Below, one piece after another: positions 38,162-48,696 of a stretch of 64,000 bases of DNA. Within the stretch, counting starts at the first letter, position 1. The number at the start of each line of letters is the position of its first letter. Origin of the DNA: Strigops habroptila (taxonomy: Eukaryota > Chordata > Aves > Psittaciformes > Psittacidae). A model generated the notes under the pieces. That model was not told where the DNA came from, made no database searches, and saw nothing but the letters and a program-made list of their open reading frames with translations. The stretch spans positions 14,054,501 through 14,118,500 of the forward strand of contig NC_044284.2 of assembly GCF_004027225.2 (NCBI RefSeq). Reading direction: 5' to 3'. Both the position numbers and the translations under genes were made by a program.

Positions 38162-41100
38162 AAATATATAAAATATAAATTGTTTTTATTAGGATTTACT
38201 AAGAACATATTTATTTTAATCCTTCTGTGATTTTTCTATATAGTGTTTACAAGCATATTTTGCTAGTATGGTTTTATTTAATTGACCTTATGAAGTATTC
38301 CAGTATGGATTTTAGTAGTTAGGAATTCTTAAAAATCTTTTTTAGTTAATGTCAAACAAATGAAAGATCAAAGGTTTAAAAATTAACAGAAGGATGAAGT
38401 AATTCCACATACTTGAAAATGGAATGAAATGTTGAAAAAGTGCCGAAATTTGAAATATTAAAAATATCAGTGTAACATTCTCCTCCACACCAAAGAAAGA
38501 TTGTAACTTACTGTTTAATCTTGAATGGGATAAGCTGCCTATAAAAGGAAGCTTTTAGGAAATGTCAAATAGTAACAGATTGAGAGACAAATGCTAAAAT
38601 CAGGGAAAGAAACTTCTGATAAAAGAACTGCCATGCAGGTTTCTGTTGCCCTAAAGCAGAATGAACTTCTGATAAGAGTGTCAGCTTCCAGTGGTACCAC
38701 CCAAATTGGAACAGATCCTGACAAACTTGCTAAAGATTAGAACTGTCCATAGACTGATTTATTCAAGATAGCAAGGACAATTCTGTTAAGACCTGCCAAA
38801 TTTAAACGCTGAGCAATCCGTTCACGCCCTGCACAGACTGACAAATAGAACTGTAATTAAGCATGCAGCAGTTCTGTTCTTCGCTCTCCAAAAGGCAGGA
38901 TTCTAGCTCAGCCAAAGGCTTTTAACTTCTTGTTGAAATCTACCAAGAGCACGTCTTACTTTTTACAAGATGAGACTTGAAAAATGACAGGTGTGCTTGT
39001 GTGTTCTCTTTTCTCTACAGATGGCCAGGTTTTCTGTCTAGAAACCTTTAACCTTTTCACGGCATAGATGGCTTTATTCTGCCTCCATATGTTACTTAGC
39101 GTAATGTGGTTACAGTTCCCCTGGTTGTTCATACGTGCTACTGTAACACAATGAAAACATACACGTGCCTTCCGTGCTTCTTAATGAAGTATATATTTAT
39201 TTTGGTTTTTTTTTAATCCCAACGGATATAATAAACAGTTCTGGATAAAATTACTGGCTTGGTCACAACACTGCTTAATTCCTAGAAGCCAAAGAACATC
39301 CAGCCAGCCTGAGCTACTGAAGGGTTGAGGCAGCCGCTCACAAACCATACTGCAGGTAAGACCACAGCCCACTGAAGAAACAGCAGCTCTTATGTTTTGC
39401 AAATAATGAGCTAAAGAAACTGAACTATCAGTTAAGTAAGACTGTATTATTTTGAACATTTTAAACAACCTGAGGAACTTTACCTCTTTATTTTGATCTC
39501 AGATGGATGACGAACTACCCTGTACAGGTGACTGTTGATGACAATGTTGTGTTCAAAATGACCCCTCGTTATCAGTTGTGGGTGCCAAGACCTTGTAACT
39601 TGTTGCAAGCATTAAGTAAAATCCTTGTTGGGCTGATTCTATCTGCAGAATTTATTGATGTTAAAGGAAAAAAATCCCACCACCACACAATGATAAAACA
39701 AAACAAGACAAAAAACTCTCAGAAGTCTACAAGAAGAAATAAGATAAGAATGTTCACAGCACTTCCTATCTCTAACACTTAGATATTTAAATGAGCTGAT
39801 ACCAAGCTCAAGAAAAGCACAGACTTGGCATGTGTCAATTTAAGATTTGGAATCTTTAACAATTTGTTCCTGAATTTTCTGTAAGATCACCAAATATCCA
39901 AACCTAAGTAGCTAACTAGTCTGTTTACTTGTGGTTATGTGAGATTCATAGATTTCAGAAGAGACTGAGAAGTAACTAAAACCATTATTTGTGCATTTCT
40001 AGGTTAAAAAGAATGCCTTCCAGTGTGCTGCAAGGTTTGAATGTGTAATTTTTTTTAGTCCTACTATCACAGCAAACAATATTGTTTGGACTGACAGTTT
40101 TGGCAGACTTTTAACTCTTGAGAGAGTACCTGAATAACAAGCAGCATGCGCTTTTTTACTCGCTCTTCCAGGAGCAGCCTGAGAAAGAAATTTTTAATTT
40201 TATTTTCCTTGATTTTAACAATAGCTGCTTATTCCTCACCTCATACTATATTGTATCCATTCCAGCCTCTTTCCTGAGAGGGAAATCCCTAAAATTCTGG
40301 GAACATGAAGTGGAGATAGGAGGAAATAAATGTGTACGGTTTAGATTTCCTCCTTTTTTTATGCATGTATAAAGCCAGCCCTGATCAGATTAATAAATAA
40401 AAACGCTTTCATTATGTATTTGTACACTATTTACACTGATGTTGTTAGCATTAAAAGCTGTCACTGACAGCTTCCAGTACAAACAAAAACTTGATCATTC
40501 TTTAAAAGCTTTGTACTAAGGGACTTTGTTTACAATGAGTTTTTGCAGAGCATTCAGTAACAAAATGCCCGTGATGCTGCTTACATTGCTGTATGTTGCA
40601 TAATTTCATTAATCAGCTGCCAGGTGCCTGTGTTCGATGCAATTATGATGTGCTCATATTACTTCCTCTAACTTCAATATTTACTTTTTAGATAAAACTG
40701 ATATAATTTCAGTGTACTTTAGAGAAAGTTTCTTTTTTTTCTCACAGTCTAAATGCAGATTTCATGTGATACCGTGAAAGGACTCAGAATGGCCACTAAC
40801 ACTGTATTTAGAGAGAGAATTGGGATTTCTTTGACAATAGTTTTGCATATTAGTAACTCACTTATCTGAGTTGCCAAGCTTCTGGATTCTGGTTCTTCCA
40901 TTTACAAATAAGCAGCATGATATATTCGTGGTATATTTCATATTGAAGGCACACTGAAAAATTTAGCTGTCTGTTATTTGAATCTATTCGTACCTATTGT
41001 TGAGGTCGCTGATGTAATCTGTAAATAACTTAAAAGGAAGTATAAAGGAAAATACTTTCCGTCTGAAAGTGATGGGCCTTTTTTCTCTATATATTCAAAT

Positions 41101-43044
41101 GGCCAATTTAAATATTAATATTACAAGATTGGGTTATTTTACAAATAAATTTAAAAATAGGTTGTAAGCATGTGTTGAATCTGAGTTACAGAAGCATTTT
41201 CTGAAGAAAAGACTTGATCTTTTGTATTTTATTTCCATTTGCTATTCTGTTCTTCTCCCTAGTAATCTGCCTGTTCTTTCCAGGTTTCTGCCTGCAGACT
41301 GCAAGAATCAGTAACATGTTGCACCGTTACCCTAGATCCTGGGAACTCATCCTTCTATAAGGTGAAATCATTCAGAGAATCTCACTGAAGTGTTTTGTTC
41401 ATGTTTAGCTTGTTCTGTCTAATAGTAGACCAGCTCGAAGCAAGCTGATAAAAGAACTTTAATAAATCATGTATACTATTTGCTTTATTTCTTTTTTTCT
41501 GTCCTCATACATCTCTTACTTTCTTCCTAATTAAATTTCTAAACTAATTAAGTGGAGTGTATACATGCAGGAATGTATTTTTAGTGTAGAATTTGGTAAT
41601 ATGTATTTTCCTAATTTAAGTTAAATAAATCAGAAGTAGAGATGTTTGCTCCTCCTCAGCTTGCATCTTTGTGCTTTCCCTTTTTTATTTTTTTGAATTT
41701 ATTTTGTGGTTTTGTTCAGAAGACCATTCAAATAGAAAAACTAATTTTTCCAATTAATATTTTAGATCTTTTGGTGCTAAGTTTTTAATTGTCAAACAGT
41801 TGAATACCACAAACGCTGTAGGTGATGCACTCCCACATTATCAAATAAATGCTCAAGGTACAGCTTATAATGTTGAAAAATAGAAAAATAAATTGACCTT
41901 GATGAAGTGTGTCTTCTTTTGTCTGTTCCCAGGAAAGTTTATTTCAGGTATTTCTACTGCTGAAATGATTAGAGTTAACAGCTTTTTCCCTCCATTTTAT
42001 TTTACAGGGTCTCTTCATCTTCCTGATATATGGGGTGTACAACACAGAGGTAAGTCTGCTTGGAGTATCTCAAGGCTGACAGAGTGAATGAGAGAAATGA
42101 CAGGTTTCTTATCTTGATAACTGAGGGACAAAGTTGGCTTTCCATATGAGTGTCCTACTGCCCTTCATGCTTGGACTAGCTTATATGCATCCCAGCTTAC
42201 CATTAAACACAGGCACCCTCAATAAAGGGACAGACTCATTTCTCATAGGCATTGACTAATATTTTACTGCTGCTTTAAGTTTTTTGAATTTCAGGTCTGC
42301 CTTTTAACACTCAGCTAAACCTGACAGTCTGAAACTTTCATAATTTAATTTACATTTTAAAATGAACTGTCAGTTTACATGCTAATTAAGGGAAACTATT
42401 TAAATTATAACAGGAACAAATTTTACTTACTTCCAAATTTTGCTGGGTATAGAAACTGCAACAAATCCCATTTATTAATTTTTTTTTTTTACATCAATGA
42501 GATGTTTTTAAGATTTTAAAATTTGACCCAAGGCTTTGTACTAGTCAGGCCTATGGAGAAAGTACTTGATCTTTGCAGGTTGAACTGTCGAAAGGAGAAA
42601 TAATTTTGACACATAAAGCATTAAAAAAGGATAAGAAAAATTAATTTATCCACATTGTTCAGTTACCTCCACTATGTTAATGATAAAAATTAGTGTTGAT
42701 ATGTTCAATTCCAAGTTTTTAAGCTAAGGTACCTCTGCAGTTTACATTTTGACAGAATTTGGAATTCAGCAGTAAAACCCTATAGAAATAGAAAAGGTTT
42801 TGAAAGTCAGTGACTGGAAAGGAAAAAGAATTCTGTTAAGATTTTCTTAGCATCCAAGGGAGCATACCCTATTAAAAAAATAGTGACAAAGGTCTCCTGA
42901 TTACTTTCACAAAAAAAAAAAGCGCTCTGTTTCAAAATAATGCAACTTTGATCTCGTTTCTAATGACTATTATTTCTGTATATGCAACTAAACCCATGAG
43001 CATCATTAGTAGTGTGGGGTTTGTTGAAACAGTGGGCCAAAGGA

Positions 43045-43190
43045 TAGAATCATAGAATGGTTTGGGTTGGAATGGACCTTAAAATAATCTAGTTCCAACC
43101 CCCTGCCATGGGCAAGGACACTTCACTCTAGACCGTGTCACCCAAGGCTCTGTCCAACCTGGCCTTGAACACTGCCAGGGATGGAACAAG
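43045..43190 (-). mobile_element. CR1 3' end fragment
   Basis: The + strand reads 'agaatcatagaatggtttgg', then 'gttggaatggacctt', then 'ccaaccccctgccatgggca' and 'ccaacctggccttgaacact'. This is the reversed 3' UTR of avian CR1. It lies only about 400 bp upstream of the CpG island and marks where unique promoter DNA begins. Confidence 0.95.
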
Positions 43191-44123
43191 GATGGATCCT
43201 GTACTTGGGGCACAGCAGAAGGTGGGAAGCTGATGGCAGAGTGCACCAGCTAGCCGGCACTCTTATTGTGCTGGTGCTGTTCTCAGCTAGCATGAGGCTG
43301 AGTTGTGTGGATGCACTGCCCAGTCTTACAGTGTAACTTGCACCAGCAGTGTGCAAGCTGTGTGTGTAGAATACACCCCACTGACAGATCCCATTGACAC
43401 ATCTTTTTCTCATTGGTAGTAGTTCACTTCTGGCAGTAGCTTTGTTGACTTTGTGGCATTATGTGCAACGCATGGCGTTGTTTTGAGATTAAAGTAGTTA
43501 CGGACATACTCTTACCGCTGCTAAACATCTCAGCATCCCTGTATCTGCACCATTTTATTAAGAGCGAAAACTCGTGCCGAGCACACAGGCGCTGCGCACG
43601 CCGGGTGCTTTGCATGTATTCGGGCTGGGCGATGCCATTAGCATAGGCGAGGCTGCACCTGCGACTGCCAATACCGGTCGAGCCTGTCCCGCGGCAGGAA
43701 GGCCGGCGTGTGCCCGGTCCCGTTAGGCCCGCGAGCAGCGCCGCGGGCCGGCACCGCCATGTACCGGTTCGCGAGTACCACGCGCGGAAACCGCCGCGCT
43801 CTTTGATGGCAGGAAGGATGCCGCCTGCGCTATTCTTAGCCCTGCGGCGGCAGGTTATACCGCGTGTTCGGCGGGGCCTCCCCCCCGCAGCCCCTGCGGC
43901 GGGGCCGACCCTCCGGCAGGTCGCGCCCGACACCCCGGGGCGGCGCGGCCCTCCCGCCCCATGCGAGCGCGGCGGCGGGCGGGCGGGAGCGGTCCCGTCG
44001 CGCCTGCGCAGTGCCGGCCCGCTGTGTGCCCGTGCGGCCGGGCCGTACCCAGCGTGCCGCGCGGCGCGCATGTGCAGTGCGGGGCGCAGGGGCTGCTAAT
44101 TCCATTGTGGAGCGGACGCGGCG

Positions 44124-44133
44124 TTATTTTTAA
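44124..44133 (+). promoter_or_regulatory. TATA-like / MEF2-like A/T element in the CpG island
   Basis: TTATTTTTAA is the only A/T island in several hundred GC-rich bases. It fits the MEF2 consensus YTAWWWWTAR exactly and contains a TATA-like TATTTTTA. If used as a TATA box, transcription would begin near 44150-44165, leaving a 5' UTR of roughly 200 bases. Confidence 0.4.
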
Positions 44134-44154
44134 CTGGAGGCGGCGGCGGGAGCC

Positions 44155-44160
44155 GTAAGT
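44155..44160 (+). other. possible 5' UTR splice donor
   Basis: GCC|GTAAGT at 44152-44160 is close to the donor consensus and sits upstream of the start codon. Mammalian ZNF281 has, to my recollection, a non-coding first exon, so this could end exon 1. A possible acceptor (CCCGCAG, ending 44317) lies before the ATG, but its pyrimidine tract is poor. Confidence 0.35.
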
Positions 44161-44208
44161 GTAGCCCGGGCCGGGGGCCGCCCGTCGGCGCGGGTGGGGG
44201 TGGCGGCG

Positions 44209-44256
44209 ATGCGCCCGGGCGGCGGCTGCCGGGCCGCCGCGGGAGCCAGCCGTTGA
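44209..44256 (+). other. upstream open reading frame in the ZNF281 5' UTR
   Basis: ATG at 44209 with G at -3 opens 15 codons and stops with TGA at 44254-44256, out of frame with the main coding region and 104 bases before its ATG. It matters only if this segment stays in the mature mRNA. A second short one (44070-44099) would need an earlier transcription start. Confidence 0.4.
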
Positions 44257-44360
44257 AGCGGGCGCCCGCCAGCGAGGCAGCGAGCGGTGTCCGGCGGGCG
44301 GGCGGCGGGTCCCGCAGCCCCTCTGGGCCGCGCCTCCTCTCCGGCCCGCCTTCCCGGGGG

Positions 44361-47018
44361 ATGAAACTCGGCAGCGGCTTCCTCGGCGGCGGCGGCGGCA
44401 GCAGCAAGAGGGCGGCGGCCATGGAGCCCACCTTCCCCCCCGGCATGGTTATGTTCAACCACCGCCTGCCCCCGGTCACCAGCTTCACCCGGGCGGCCGC
44501 GCCCCCCCCAGCGGCCCAGCACCCCCCGCAGTGCGTGTTACCTCCGGCCTCCGCCGCCGCTTCCTCCACGGCGGCGGCCGAGCCCCCGGCGCCTCCTCCC
44601 CCTCAGGACATGACTTTCAAGAAGGAGCCGGCGGGGGCTTTCCCCTCCGCGCCCTCCTCCTCGCAGAGGAGTCCCTGGGGCTTTCTGCAGTCCCTAGTGA
44701 GCATCAAGCAAGAGAAGCCCAGCGAGCAGGAGGAGGAGGAGCAGCAGCAGCCGCAGCACCACCACCACTACGGGGGGCTCTTCGGGGGAGTGGGGGAGGA
44801 GAGGTCCCCCGGCCTAGGGAGCAGCAGCAGTGGCGGCGGCAGCGAAGGAACCGGCCAGAGTGTGATTCAGGACCTCAGCCTTCTTCACCACCTGCACCAG
44901 CATCCCCACCGAGACCTGTTACTGAGTGGCAGAGGCGAGGGCGCCCCTGGGAACTCGGGTGAGCCAAAGCACGATGCCCAGGTCAAGAAGGCAAAGAGGC
45001 CAAAGCCAGAAACTCAGGGAATCAAAGCCAAGCGGAAGCCAAGCGCTTCATCCAAACCCCCCCTGGTGGGAGATGCAGAAGGTGCCATTGCGTCCCCCAG
45101 TCAGAAACCTCACGTCTGTGAACACTGCAGCGCTGCCTTCAAGAGCTCCTATCACTTGCGCAGACACGTGCTCATTCACACAGGGGAGAGGCCTTTCCAG
45201 TGCAGCCAGTGCAGCATGGGTTTCATCCAGAAGTACTTACTGCAGAGGCACGAGAAGATCCACAGTAGGGAGAAGCCTTTTGGGTGTGACCAGTGTAGTA
45301 TGAAGTTCATCCAGAAGTACCACATGGAAAGACACAAGAGGACGCATAGTGGAGAAAAGCCATACAAATGTGACACTTGTCAGCAGTATTTTTCAAGGAC
45401 TGATAGACTGTTGAAGCACAGAAGAACATGTGGTGAAGCCATAGGTAAAGCAGGGGCTGGAATGGAGCCCGGATCATCCAATAACATGGGTAGCTTGGCT
45501 GCATTGTCTCAGGGAAATACAAGTTCCTCAAGGAGAAAAAGTAAAACAAAAAGTACATCCACTGAAAACAAAGGAAGTAAGTGTAGCAGCAAAGTAACTG
45601 AATCTCAAATTACAAGTAATGTGGCCATGCCAAATTATGCAGTTGATATTCCTATTGTGTCTTCCAGTGGTGGTCTAGTTGGCACAGGTGTAGAAGAACT
45701 TCAGAAAAAGGTGCCAAAATTGGTCTTGAAAAAAGGAAGCAGAAAACAGGCAGACAAAAACTACCTTAATTTTGTATCACCACTGCCAGATATTCTGGGG
45801 CAAAAACCACTGTCTGGGAAACAGAGTGGCTCTCTAGGCCTAGTAGCCAACACCGGTGTAGAAACTATTGGCCTTCTCCAAAGTACAGGTGGTAAACCAG
45901 GTCAGATAAGTAGCAATTACGATGATGCCATGCAGTTTTCGAAGAAAAGAAGATACTTACAAACTGCAAGCAGTAACAGTGCCTTTTCAATTAATGTCGG
46001 ACACATGACTTCCCAGCAGTCCGTCATCCAGTCTGCAGGTGTTAGTGTTATGGATAATGAAACTCCATTATCTCTTATTGATTCCGCATCTTTAAACAGC
46101 GACATAAAGTCTTGCCACGACAAGTCAGGTATTCCTGATGAAGTCTTACAGAGCCTTTTGGACCAGTACTCTCACAAATCAGAAGGCCAGAAAGAAGATC
46201 CTTTCAGTATAACTGAACAGCGTGTGGACTTGCACACCTCAGGAGAACATTCGGAGATGGTTCAGGAAGAAAACTTGAGCCCTAACTCTCAAACAGTTTC
46301 AAATGATAAAGCAAGCATGTTGCAAGAATACTCCAAATACCTCCAGCAAGCCTTTGAAAGAACAACCAATAGCACTGGTTTTGCTTTTGGACCCAGTTTC
46401 CAGTTTGTTAGTTTGTCTTCAACTCTCCATAACCACACTCTGTTTCAAGACAAACAGATATACACTACATCACCGCTCGAGTGTGGCTTCAGCCAATCTG
46501 TTACCTCAGTATTGCCAACTGCGTTGCCAAAACCTCCGTTTGGGATGTTGCTTGGATCTCAGCCAGGCTTTTACTTGTCTGCTTTGGAGGCTACGCATCA
46601 ACAGTTGACTCCTTCTCAAGAGCTGGATGATCTCATTGATCCGCAGAAAAACTTAGAGACTTCGTCTAACTACCAGTCGACATCTCAGAAACTGACTGGC
46701 CAGAAGGAACAGAAAAACTTAGAATCCTCAGCAAGCTTTCAGATCCCATCTCAGGAGTTACCTAGCCAGATTGATCCTCAAAAGGACATGGAGCCTAGAT
46801 CAACCTACCAGATCGAGAACTTTGCACAAGCGTTTGGTTCTCAGTTTAAGTCGGGCAGCAGGGTGCCAATGACTTTTATCACTAACTCTAATGGAGAAGT
46901 GGACCATAGAGTAAGGACTTCAGTGTCAGATTTCTCAGGGTATACAAATATGATGTCTGATGTAAGTGAGCCATGTAGTACACGAGTAAAAACCCCAACC
47001 AGCCAGAGTTACAGGTAA
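44361..47018 (+). CDS. ZNF281: zinc finger protein 281 (ZBP-99), complete, single coding exon
   Basis: Nuclear transcription regulator of 885 residues; human ZNF281 is about 895. The four fingers bind GC-rich DNA. In mammals it acts in pluripotency and epithelial-mesenchymal transition. Start: the first in-frame ATG gives the family N-terminus [12 protein letters not shown]; the frame is open further upstream but has no ATG. Layout: Gly/Pro/Ala-rich N-terminus; two SUMO-type motifs, FKKE (86-89) and IKQE (115-118); Glu/Gln/His run (about 120-138); basic, NLS-like segment (208-227). Fingers are C253/C256/H269/H273, C281/C284/H297/H301, C309/C312/H325/H329 and C337/C340/H353/C357. The last is C2HC, which I recall from the human protein too. 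Linkers are HTGERPF, HSREKPF and HSGEKPY. The long C-terminal half is Ser/Gln-rich with a triplicated module (752-819) and the conserved terminus ending TPTSQSYR. No frameshift or internal stop. The 5' part is CpG-rich and the 3' part is not. Confidence 0.98.
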   Translation: MKLGSGFLGGGGGSSKRAAAMEPTFPPGMVMFNHRLPPVTSFTRAAAPPPAAQHPPQCVLPPASAAASSTAAAEPPAPPPPQDMTFKKEPAGAFPSAPSSSQRSPWGFLQSLVSIKQEKPSEQEEEEQQQPQHHHHYGGLFGGVGEERSPGLGSSSSGGGSEGTGQSVIQDLSLLHHLHQHPHRDLLLSGRGEGAPGNSGEPKHDAQVKKAKRPKPETQGIKAKRKPSASSKPPLVGDAEGAIASPSQKPHVCEHCSAAFKSSYHLRRHVLIHTGERPFQCSQCSMGFIQKYLLQRHEKIHSREKPFGCDQCSMKFIQKYHMERHKRTHSGEKPYKCDTCQQYFSRTDRLLKHRRTCGEAIGKAGAGMEPGSSNNMGSLAALSQGNTSSSRRKSKTKSTSTENKGSKCSSKVTESQITSNVAMPNYAVDIPIVSSSGGLVGTGVEELQKKVPKLVLKKGSRKQADKNYLNFVSPLPDILGQKPLSGKQSGSLGLVANTGVETIGLLQSTGGKPGQISSNYDDAMQFSKKRRYLQTASSNSAFSINVGHMTSQQSVIQSAGVSVMDNETPLSLIDSASLNSDIKSCHDKSGIPDEVLQSLLDQYSHKSEGQKEDPFSITEQRVDLHTSGEHSEMVQEENLSPNSQTVSNDKASMLQEYSKYLQQAFERTTNSTGFAFGPSFQFVSLSSTLHNHTLFQDKQIYTTSPLECGFSQSVTSVLPTALPKPPFGMLLGSQPGFYLSALEATHQQLTPSQELDDLIDPQKNLETSSNYQSTSQKLTGQKEQKNLESSASFQIPSQELPSQIDPQKDMEPRSTYQIENFAQAFGSQFKSGSRVPMTFITNSNGEVDHRVRTSVSDFSGYTNMMSDVSEPCSTRVKTPTSQSYR

Positions 47019-47078
47019 GGTCCCGACTGTGACCAGGCTGTGGGGTCTTCTTAATGTAATTTTGTTTTACTTTGACAA

Positions 47079-47086
47079 CACTGCCA
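47079..47086 (+). promoter_or_regulatory. miR-34 family 8-mer target site
   Basis: CACTGCCA, preceded by A, is a full 8-mer match to the miR-34a/c seed (GGCAGUG plus A1). It lies 61 bases after the ZNF281 stop. Human ZNF281 is a reported miR-34a target, so a conserved regulatory link is plausible. Activity is inferred. Confidence 0.6.
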
Positions 47087-48069
47087 TTGGAATGTTTCTA
47101 CACGGTCCTATTGAGAATAATGTAACATGCCCTTTCAATGCAACTTTTCATATTTAGTTTATTTTTAGTGTGATTTTTTTAGATCTGTTTATTATGGTTT
47201 TTAATCAAAAATCAATAGATTAAAATAGTGTTTTTGTTCAAGTGACAATGTTTAGCAATCAAATTTACATTATATAGATTGTCAGGGAATAGCCCAAAAG
47301 TTTAAAATGCAAAAAATTAACTTTGTTCCTAGGACTAAGGTTTATTCTAATTGCTTTACTCTCAGGAAAGTGTAATGAAGCATGGGAATTCTATGCACCA
47401 GTAGTGTATTGGAACTTCCAATTTACAGATAGTGACAAATATATCTCAGCTTTTTGAGGAAGGGATCTATGACATTTCAAATTGCTCTCTCTTATGTCTG
47501 GGCTGATCTGAATTTTGCTACCTAAATCTTGTTGTTTTTAAAAGTACCCTCGTTCTTCCAGGTGATGCTCATTCCAGGCAGGTGGAGCAAATATTCTTGA
47601 GTCTGTATGAAGAGCCCAGAATGGTAGCTTTAATATAAACAATAATGTCCCCAGAACTCCTATGTAAGACTGTAATTCCAGAAAGAGATTCTGTTGACAC
47701 AAACCACGAGAACAAAACGTGTGTGTCTGGTTCAGGTCTTTAGAACCCCAACTTCAAACTACAGTCATAATCCGGATAGGCTTTGGGGATACATTATTTA
47801 TTATACGTGGTTCAAAAATGTTGGTCTCCTGCTCTTCCCCTTTTCCATGTCTTTTTAGTGTGTAAGGTTCCCTTTCTTGTTGTGATCCCAATTCCTCTAG
47901 ACTTGATCTTGGAGTCTGTTCTGCTTTTTAATTTACACCTTTTCATCCCCTTCTTCCCTACTCACCCTCTCACCCCGACTTACTAGCTAGCATTTAAAAA
48001 GATTTACATTCCAGAACATGCTTATCTTATTATGTACTTTCTGATGTCTTTTAACATCAGGTGATGAAC

Positions 48070-48075
48070 AATAAA
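48070..48075 (+). terminator. ZNF281: possible proximal polyadenylation signal
   Basis: AATAAA about 1.05 kb after the stop codon. The downstream sequence (CACCCACATG...) lacks an obvious GT-rich element, so it is probably a minor site. Confidence 0.35.
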
Positions 48076-48696
48076 CACCCACATGTTTTAAAATTATGTC
48101 AAGGTTTCCATGTACAATAAGAAATAATCTACTCCCAATTGTACATACTAAGGCCCCTGTCCTGCATCAGGATCAGCTAACACGGACCCCTGTGCCCAGC
48201 AGTCTACCAGTGGTGTCTCTGGAGCTCTTTACGGTAGGGGTTTGCAGCAGTTCATCATTGCAGGCTCTTAGGGCCTAAGGCTGCAATTCCATCAAAGGCT
48301 TCTAGTGATGACATCAACTACAAAAGTAGAACTTGAGTGGCCTGTTAATATCAACAGAACTTTTCTTTGGAATTATTGCCTTACTTTATGTATATTTTGT
48401 GGTACATTATTTATTATATGTGAATCCTGATAAATGCCTGTGGAGCCACGGAAACCTGCTAGAAATACTGGTGGCCATTCAAAGCTGCTGAAAGGCAGTG
48501 GCACTGTTCGAAACCACTTTTTGCAAATGTATTTTTTGATTAGTTTTTTAATGTAATTTTGGTGATGTTTATGCTGATGGTTTTTTATGTACTCTTGGTG
48601 ATGTTTCAGTCTTATGTACTTTCCTGGTGTCAGGAAAGTACCAGTGGTTGTTTGCAGTCTTATTGTGTAATCAGCCTATTACAGGCTTCCATGTAT

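Larger units (their letters stand above)
34593..43044. other. intergenic DNA, no gene established
   Basis: AT-rich. Contents are a CR1 tail (36668-36718), a MIR-like relic (37385-37440), an AT-rich inverted repeat (38125-38161), an enhancer-like block near 40380-40700 and an isolated 42-nt exon-like segment (42008-42049) described as a finding. Open frames such as 39181-39468 (minus) and 40118-40372 (plus) show no family resemblance. Confidence 0.55.
43560..45080. promoter_or_regulatory. ZNF281: CpG island covering the ZNF281 promoter, 5' UTR and 5' coding region
   Basis: The sequence turns abruptly from AT-rich to GC-rich with dense CpG at about 43565 and returns to ordinary composition near 45080. 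It contains NRF1-like motifs: CGCGCCTGCGCA (43999-44010), CGCGCATGTGCA (44065-44076) and TGCGCACGCC (43593-43602). A C/G-rich GGGTGGGGGTGG site lies at 44192-44203. This fits a broadly expressed CpG-island promoter. The transcription start is not fixed by the sequence. Long open frames on both strands here are GC-driven artefacts. Confidence 0.88.

Noticed and set aside
39301-39356. Strong donor CTGCAG|GTAAGA
   Set aside because: All three frames upstream hit a stop within about 15 codons, so it does not end a coding exon that I can define.
42541-42615. Possible terminal exon after CTTTGCAG (frame reads VELSKGEIILTHKAL and stops)
   Set aside because: In phase with the segment at 42008, but the pyrimidine tract is poor and the peptide does not resemble a receptor tail.
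1-43000. KIF14 exons, expected upstream of ZNF281 on the same strand from the human gene order
   Set aside because: I looked for kinesin motor motifs and for runs of good splice donors; none is convincing. The gene probably lies beyond the left edge.
43424-44071. 215-codon minus-strand open frame upstream of ZNF281
   Set aside because: It is Arg/Ala/Gly/Pro-rich and comes from CpG-island composition, with no family resemblance. Several other frames on both strands are equally open there.
44253-44360. In-frame N-terminal extension of ZNF281
   Set aside because: The frame is open upstream but begins with TTG, not ATG, and the ATG at 44361 gives the conserved family N-terminus.
44531-44962. 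143-codon + strand frame overlapping the ZNF281 5' coding region
   Set aside because: A shadow of the GC-rich ZNF281 coding sequence in another frame; no domain.
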